A stretch of DNA of 11,912 bases from Clostridia bacterium (GTDB lineage Bacteria; Bacillota_A; Clostridia; Oscillospirales; Acutalibacteraceae), in contig JAFVTJ010000138.1 of NCBI GenBank assembly GCA_017503305.1, positions 1-11,912 on the forward strand. Direction: 5' to 3'. The notes beneath the pieces are model-generated. The model searched no databases and had not been told where the DNA came from. It saw only the letters and a list, made by a program, of their open reading frames with translations. Shown one piece after another: positions 7,729 through 11,912 of this stretch. The translations under genes were made by a program, and so were the position numbers. Within the stretch, counting starts at the first letter, position 1. Every line of letters begins with the position of its first letter.

Positions 7729-9210
7729 ATGAATAAAACAATGAAACAAATTTTCAAAAAACTATTCGCAATCGTACTTGTTTTAACGCTTGTATTTTGT
7801 ATAAACCTTCCCGCTTCAGCGGCGGTATCGCCTACTAAAAAAAGCGTTAATCCCGGGGACGTAGTTACCTTAAAATATACATATAAAGGTATCGCAGGTA
7901 TAAATGGTGAATTTATTTACTCTAATCCCGCTCTTTTTTCAAACGTAAAGTTTAATATTTCGGGTCTTAGCATGGGTAAATATAACGATAAAACCAAACA
8001 GATCGCTTTTTTTGGCACAGAGCCTGTAAATTGCACTATTACACTTACACTTACAGTTGCTAAAAAAGCCAAAATAGGCGACAAATGCGATATTACCCTC
8101 AAATATGAAACTACCGCAGATGGCGATATGCCGGCTGTACCCGATTACAAGTATGATAAGTGCACAGTTTCGGTTGTTGAAAAGCTTGATTTTTCGGACT
8201 TAAAGGCACTTGTTAATAAGGCAGACAGCCTTAAAAAGAGCCTTTACACACCTGAAACCTGGGCACCCTTTGATACAGCCCTTAAAGCCGCTAAAAACGC
8301 TTTAAATAAGGCTACTACTCAAAAGGAAATTGATTCGGCTGAAAGTGATTTGAAGGCTGCAATGAATGCACTTGAAAAATTGCCCGATTATGCCGAACTT
8401 AATAAGCAAATTAAGCTTGCCGAGGCTTTAAACAAAGCTGATTATACCTCTAAAACTTGGGATGCGCTTGCAAAAGCGTTAAGCGAAGCCAAAAAGGCAC
8501 TCGCAAGTGAATCACAAACCGAAATTGATGCCGCTACAAGAAAACTAAAAAATGCAATTAACGGCTTAGTTTCTATATATGAAGGCAAGTTGAACTTTAC
8601 CGAGCTTGACAAGCAAATTGCTATCGCCGACGGTCTTAAGGCTAAGGATTACGCTGCAAAGGGCTGGAACGAGTTTGAAAAGGCTCTTCAAAATGCCCGC
8701 AAGGCAAAATCTTCTAAGCTTCAAGGTGAAATCGACCTAGCTGCTGCTGAGCTTAAAAACGCTATTGCCGCCCTTACTAAGATGGATTACAAAAAACTTT
8801 TAGATGCTATTAATGCCATTGATGAGTATATAAGTGGTAATGAATTCTTAAATCTTTGGGAAGATTCACAAGGTCTTTTAAAGGATGCTAATAACGCCCT
8901 TACAAGCCGCGATCAAGTAACTGTTGATACATATGCTCAAAAGCTTGTGGAACTCTTGGCTAAACTTAAACAAGCGGTTGATGGTGCCGCGGGTAACGAA
9001 ACCGTTGCACCGCCGGAACCTGTTCCTGTAGAACCTGAAAACTATTGTAATGTCAAATCTCACCCTGTATGGATAATTCTTTTCTGGGTAAGTTTCGCTG
9101 TTAATATTGCATTAGGCGCACTTATATTAATGTATTGTTACGCAAAACGCAAAAAAACAACCGATGATACACCCTTGGTTGATTATGACATTACAGACGA
9201 TATGGAGTAA
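7729..9210 (+). CDS. Membrane-anchored cohesin-like/FIVAR stalk protein B
   Basis: The 493-residue paralogue of stalk protein A has a signal peptide (1-31: basic start, hydrophobic core, LPASA before the cut). A cohesin-like beta domain follows (about 33-150; NPGDVVTLKYTYKGIAGING, then CDITLKYETT and PDYKYDKCTVSV). Then come four FIVAR units (about 152-217, 218-283, 287-351 and a degenerate one at 352-420), a proline-rich linker (APPEPVPVEPE), a membrane helix (about 447-471), a basic AKRKK stop-transfer and an acidic 17-residue tail. The cohesin-like domain has cysteines at 102, 120 and 145, absent from protein A. The AAAGAGG site upstream supports the ATG at 7729. The same architecture but modest identity to protein A suggests an old duplication, perhaps with different dockerin partners. 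Membrane topology is fairly sure; dockerin binding is inference. Confidence 0.87.
   Translation: MNKTMKQIFKKLFAIVLVLTLVFCINLPASAAVSPTKKSVNPGDVVTLKYTYKGIAGINGEFIYSNPALFSNVKFNISGLSMGKYNDKTKQIAFFGTEPVNCTITLTLTVAKKAKIGDKCDITLKYETTADGDMPAVPDYKYDKCTVSVVEKLDFSDLKALVNKADSLKKSLYTPETWAPFDTALKAAKNALNKATTQKEIDSAESDLKAAMNALEKLPDYAELNKQIKLAEALNKADYTSKTWDALAKALSEAKKALASESQTEIDAATRKLKNAINGLVSIYEGKLNFTELDKQIAIADGLKAKDYAAKGWNEFEKALQNARKAKSSKLQGEIDLAAAELKNAIAALTKMDYKKLLDAINAIDEYISGNEFLNLWEDSQGLLKDANNALTSRDQVTVDTYAQKLVELLAKLKQAVDGAAGNETVAPPEPVPVEPENYCNVKSHPVWIILFWVSFAVNIALGALILMYCYAKRKKTTDDTPLVDYDITDDME
8182..8982 (+). repeat. Four FIVAR units in stalk protein B, more diverged than in A
   Basis: Units begin near LDFSDLKALVNKADSL, YAELNKQIKLAEAL, LNFTELDKQIAIADGL and MDYKKLLDAINAID. 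The first three keep the central aromatic-tryptophan segment (YTPETW, YTSKTW, YAAKGW). The fourth has FLNLWEDSQ and is the weakest match. Unlike protein A, the units share no long identical DNA runs, so they have not been homogenised recently. Confidence 0.8.
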
Positions 9211-9250
9211 ACCTTAACGGTTTAAGCTTTTGCAAAAAAGAAAAAATCGC

Positions 9251-9257
9251 AAGGAAG
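9251..9257 (+). promoter_or_regulatory. Ribosome binding site that fixes the start of the HD-GYP-like gene
   Basis: AAGGAAG lies eight bases before ATG at 9266. The longer in-frame alternative, TTG at 9230, has no such site in front of it and would add a lysine/arginine-rich 12-residue extension read through the ribosome binding site itself. Confidence 0.7.
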
Positions 9258-9265
9258 TTGCAGTG

Positions 9266-10729
9266 ATGGAACAAAATTGGAAAAGAAAAGAATACGAAAG
9301 CTGGGATGAAGCTTTCCGCGCTTTAACACCTATTGTTCGTCAACAGTCAGTTCGTGTTGCTGCATATACACAGGTGCTTTTTGTAAAGGCCGTTAAAATG
9401 AAGTTTGGCACTAATACAAAAGCAGGGCAGGAGCGAATGAAGGGCCAATATGCCGATTTTATGTATAAATGCGGTATATATCATCAGCTCGGCAAATCGC
9501 TAGTCCCCCCTGAGTACCAAGTATTGCAGGAAAGCTTTAGCGAAGAGGAAATGGCGGTGTATAAAAAATACACCACCGACGGACGCGCCCTTGTGGCAGC
9601 CTTACAAGAAAAGGGTGCCAATATTAAGGATAGGCGCAAGGATAAATCGCAAGAGCGTGGAACAAAAAACATTCCCTGGCTTATAATGCGTGAATGCTGC
9701 CAACAGCATATGGAGCGTTGGGACGGCTCGGGTTATCCCGAAAACCGTTTGGCTAGTGAAATTAGCCCACCTGCACAAATTGTGGGTTTGGCTAAAGAGC
9801 TTGACCGCTTAGCTTCCGAAACACGCGCAGAAAACCCCTTTGAAATGGCTTTTAACACCATTGTTGCCGCCAGCGGTAAGGATTGGTCGCCCGAGCTTAT
9901 TGAGGTTTTGCGCGCCGCTCGTGAAGAATGCTGTGCAGTTTATAACAAATACATAACCTACACAAGAACAATTCCCAAAACGGTACCCTTGGTTGAGCGC
10001 CGCAGCGAGCGTTCATTGGGACTAAATTATCGCCCAATGGCCTCGGCTGAGCCTAATCTTGTACCTGTTTATGAGGCAAACCCTTGGTTTAAGGGTGTTG
10101 CCGATCGACCCGACGATACCGAAACAATTGAAGACCTGCGCGAGTTGTTTGTTCGCACAAGCATTGTTGAGGATATTAGCTGGTATATATTATATGAAGC
10201 GGCTGATACGGTTTTACGTATGCAAAACTGCAAATTTGCGGTTGACGGCCTACTTCTTAATATGATACCCGAGTTTTATTCTTCAACCTCACAGCTACAA
10301 AGGTTTAACAAGTTGTTTTCGGACCAACCCATTGAAAAAAGCCGTTTAATGCTAAGCCTTCCGTTCGAAACCCTGACAGGTGCTAATAAAACCACCCTTG
10401 AGGTTATGGTGCGTTACCTTAGAAACGGCATTAGCTTAGTGCCGGACGGTGTAAAGGTGGATGATTGCTTCACACCCGAAAAGCTTAAAGAAATGGGCGT
10501 TAAGGTGGTTGTTTTGGACCAAAGCCTCTATAAAACCACACAAGGCACAGTTTTAATTAACGAGCTACGCCAAAACGGTATAAGAGTGTTGGCAAAAAAT
10601 GCTGACACTGCCGAGGTTTTAAAATGGCTTAATTCAAACCACGTTTATTGCTATTCAGGCACAATGGTTGGTGTTCCCGTTAGCGAGGACGAAATGATTT
10701 TGGACATTCTCGCAAGGGAAGAAATGTAG
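9266..10729 (+). CDS. Degenerate HD-GYP plus degenerate EAL-like fusion, probable c-di-GMP-related pseudoenzyme
   Basis: The 487-residue protein has no signal peptide or membrane segment. Residues ~20-230 follow the HD-GYP plan: IYHQLGKSLVPPE (canonical LHDIGKIGIPD), KKYTTDG (canonical KHPEIG), QHMERWDGSGYP (canonical HHERWDGTGYP), LAKELDRLAS and a WSPELIEVL helix. Metal ligands are altered: HD is H73-Q74, the His of KHP is Tyr102, and HHE is H148-M149-E150. D180 and K77 are kept. Residues ~265-480 look like an EAL domain without its catalytic residues. The AEGVET motif reads AKNADT (443-448), the LKID lysine is Val, and QGYLFGRP is SGTMVGVP (464-471). Both halves are thus probably inactive and may bind a nucleotide or protein instead. 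It ends 13 bases before the next gene, so the two are likely translated together. The HD-GYP call is confident; the EAL call is moderate. Confidence 0.82.
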   Translation: MEQNWKRKEYESWDEAFRALTPIVRQQSVRVAAYTQVLFVKAVKMKFGTNTKAGQERMKGQYADFMYKCGIYHQLGKSLVPPEYQVLQESFSEEEMAVYKKYTTDGRALVAALQEKGANIKDRRKDKSQERGTKNIPWLIMRECCQQHMERWDGSGYPENRLASEISPPAQIVGLAKELDRLASETRAENPFEMAFNTIVAASGKDWSPELIEVLRAAREECCAVYNKYITYTRTIPKTVPLVERRSERSLGLNYRPMASAEPNLVPVYEANPWFKGVADRPDDTETIEDLRELFVRTSIVEDISWYILYEAADTVLRMQNCKFAVDGLLLNMIPEFYSSTSQLQRFNKLFSDQPIEKSRLMLSLPFETLTGANKTTLEVMVRYLRNGISLVPDGVKVDDCFTPEKLKEMGVKVVVLDQSLYKTTQGTVLINELRQNGIRVLAKNADTAEVLKWLNSNHVYCYSGTMVGVPVSEDEMILDILAREEM

Positions 10730-10742
10730 TTAAGGTGCCCCG

Positions 10743-11753
10743 ATGGACCAAGAAAAAAAAGTAAAAATCACGGGTGCCGAACGCAAACAAAAACGCTTGT
10801 TGAAGTATAAGCGTGCGGGCATTGTTCTAACTGAGGACGAGGTTAAAAAAATTAAAATAGGCCGAAAAGAATTGCGCCGCCAAATGCGTGATGCGGGCGT
10901 AAAATCTAAAAAAGAGTTTGAGCTTACTGCTTCAAGCCTTGGCCTTTATTTTGATAAAAGCAGCCGCTTTGCCTTGTTATTGTGGCTGTTAAGCGGCAGG
11001 GGATTAGCACTGCTGTTGGGCGCGGCTCTCTTGGCGTTATTAACGCTTTGGGGCTTTTCCGCCGTGACCGAAATGAAAGGGCATTTTACAATAAGTATGT
11101 CTGACGAGCTTTTTAAAGAAGGCTTCACCATTTCGGAAACGGTTGGGTTTGAAAACCCAACAACCCACCTTTTTGCCACCCCGGCCGAATCGGTGCCGTG
11201 CATTTCTATAAGCAGTATCCCAATGGATGTTGATAAAATTGACGGCCCCCACCACGACACCTATTTTGCTTACACCTTCTACGTTAGAAACGATGGTGAA
11301 AATCCGCAGGATATGTCGTGGCGACTCAGGATAAATTCCGAAAGTAATAAATTATCCAAAGCGGCGTGGGTAATGCTTTTCGAGGATGGCAAAATGACTC
11401 TTTACGCTAAAGGCGATGAAGACGGCAATCCCGAAATGCTACCCGCAAAGGACGACAACACAAGGGGATACGTAAACCCCCCGTTGTATGAATTTGCGGC
11501 CGACCCTGATAATCAGTACGAAATAATTAAAAAACGCGGCCAATTAACCTTTTGGCGCGTAAAACCAAAGGATTTTATATCCGATTTACTTGTAGAAAAT
11601 GGTTTAATAACACAGTTTAAGCCACAAGAGGTACATAAATTTACGGTTGTTATCTGGTTAGAGGGTGACGACCCCCAATGCACCGACGATTTAATTGGCG
11701 GACATTTGGGTATGGACTTTTTTATGAACCTTGAAGAAGGCTTAACAAAATAA
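10743..11753 (+). CDS. Membrane protein with TasA/camelysin-like extracellular domain
   Basis: The 336-residue protein has a strongly basic N-terminal region (1-75, rich in KR, e.g. RKELRRQMRD) likely in the cytoplasm. A hydrophobic segment (about 76-108, with an SGRG break) follows, then an extracellular domain. That domain has DTYFAYTFYVRNDGE (172-186), a WRLRIN strand and a C-terminal TVVIWLEGDDPQCTDDLIGG stretch (301-320). This last pattern is familiar from SipW-dependent, TasA/camelysin-type proteins of Clostridia, which form or anchor extracellular fibres. The long basic cytoplasmic extension and internal membrane anchor are unusual for that group and suggest a tether or signalling role. 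AAGGTG (10732-10737) lies five bases before the ATG. Its position just after the HD-GYP-like gene suggests partnership across the membrane. The family assignment is by recalled motif, not by search. Confidence 0.75.
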   Translation: MDQEKKVKITGAERKQKRLLKYKRAGIVLTEDEVKKIKIGRKELRRQMRDAGVKSKKEFELTASSLGLYFDKSSRFALLLWLLSGRGLALLLGAALLALLTLWGFSAVTEMKGHFTISMSDELFKEGFTISETVGFENPTTHLFATPAESVPCISISSIPMDVDKIDGPHHDTYFAYTFYVRNDGENPQDMSWRLRINSESNKLSKAAWVMLFEDGKMTLYAKGDEDGNPEMLPAKDDNTRGYVNPPLYEFAADPDNQYEIIKKRGQLTFWRVKPKDFISDLLVENGLITQFKPQEVHKFTVVIWLEGDDPQCTDDLIGGHLGMDFFMNLEEGLTK

Positions 11754-11811
11754 CGTATTTAACGGCAAAATGACCGTAAAATAAAAAATTCCAAGAAAGG
11801 AAAAAAAGAAA

Positions 11812-11912
11812 ATGCAAAAGACAGAAAACAAAACAAACAATTCTGTAAGAAGCAAGCTCGTTGCGGCTATAGCTATGTTGCTTGTTGCAACTATTATGGT
11901 CGTATCATCAAC
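11812..11912 (+). CDS. Start of a probable SipW-dependent, TasA-like secreted protein, 3' partial
   Basis: Only 33 full codons are visible. A short polar N-terminus (QKTENKTNNSVRS) is followed by the hydrophobic run KLVAAIAMLLVATIMVVSST. This is very like the signal peptides of TasA/camelysin-type proteins in Clostridia, which usually continue with an aromatic-Trp-Phe segment after the membrane helix and are cut by the SipW-type signal peptidase. AAAGG at 11796-11800, eleven bases upstream, is the likely ribosome binding site. The frame is open to the window edge. The gap between this gene and the one before (58 bases) holds only a weak bulged stem around 11763-11780 and no clear promoter or terminator. 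Confidence 0.65.
   Translation, partial: MQKTENKTNNSVRSKLVAAIAMLLVATIMVVSS

Noticed and set aside
9208..9224. TAAACC-TTAAC-GGTTTA hairpin at the end of stalk B as a terminator
   Set aside because: The stem is only six mostly A-T pairs and no T-run follows directly, so termination is unlikely.
9230..9265. TTG at 9230 as the start of the HD-GYP-like gene
   Set aside because: No ribosome binding site precedes it, while AAGGAAG is placed correctly for the ATG at 9266.

Overview
The window looks like a chromosomal stretch from a moderately AT-rich, low-GC Gram-positive anaerobe, most likely an uncultured gut member of the Clostridia. This is an inference from strong AAGGAGG-type ribosome binding sites, FIVAR and dockerin modules in very large surface proteins, and a SipW/TasA-type signal peptide at the right edge. 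No rRNA, tRNA, CRISPR array, transposase or phage gene was seen. All six genes lie on the + strand with short gaps (14, 85, 55, 13 and 58 nt), so most or all could form one transcription unit. No convincing + strand terminator was found inside the window.

Left part (1-6242): the 3' end of a giant secreted protein gene. The frame is open to the window edge, so the true start lies upstream. The visible part has two tandem copies of a roughly 490-residue module, long helical/beta regions, a beta-repeat stretch, two FIVAR modules, a small beta domain and a C-terminal type I dockerin-like domain.

Middle part (6258-9210): two paralogous type I membrane proteins with the same plan: signal peptide, a cohesin-like beta domain, four FIVAR three-helix repeats, linker, one C-terminal membrane helix and a short cytoplasmic tail. 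A dockerin protein beside two membrane-tethered cohesin-like stalks suggests that the stalks hold the giant protein, or relatives of it, on the cell surface. Between the two stalk genes is an unusual leader region. It holds a strong hairpin whose U-tract lies on the minus strand, and a second, overlapping hairpin that covers a ribosome binding site.

Right part (9266-11912): a cytosolic protein that fuses a degenerate HD-GYP domain to a degenerate EAL-like domain, so probably a c-di-GMP-related pseudoenzyme or receptor. It is followed 13 nt later by a membrane protein with a basic cytoplasmic N-terminus and a TasA/camelysin-like extracellular domain. The start of a gene for a probable SipW-dependent (TasA-like) secreted protein follows and runs off the window.

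Taken together the locus reads as a surface-assembly island: a giant dockerin protein, two tethered cohesin-like stalks, a fibre or matrix-type protein family and a cytosolic second-messenger-like sensor. The individual domain calls are from motif recognition by eye. The functional links between the genes are inference from gene order.
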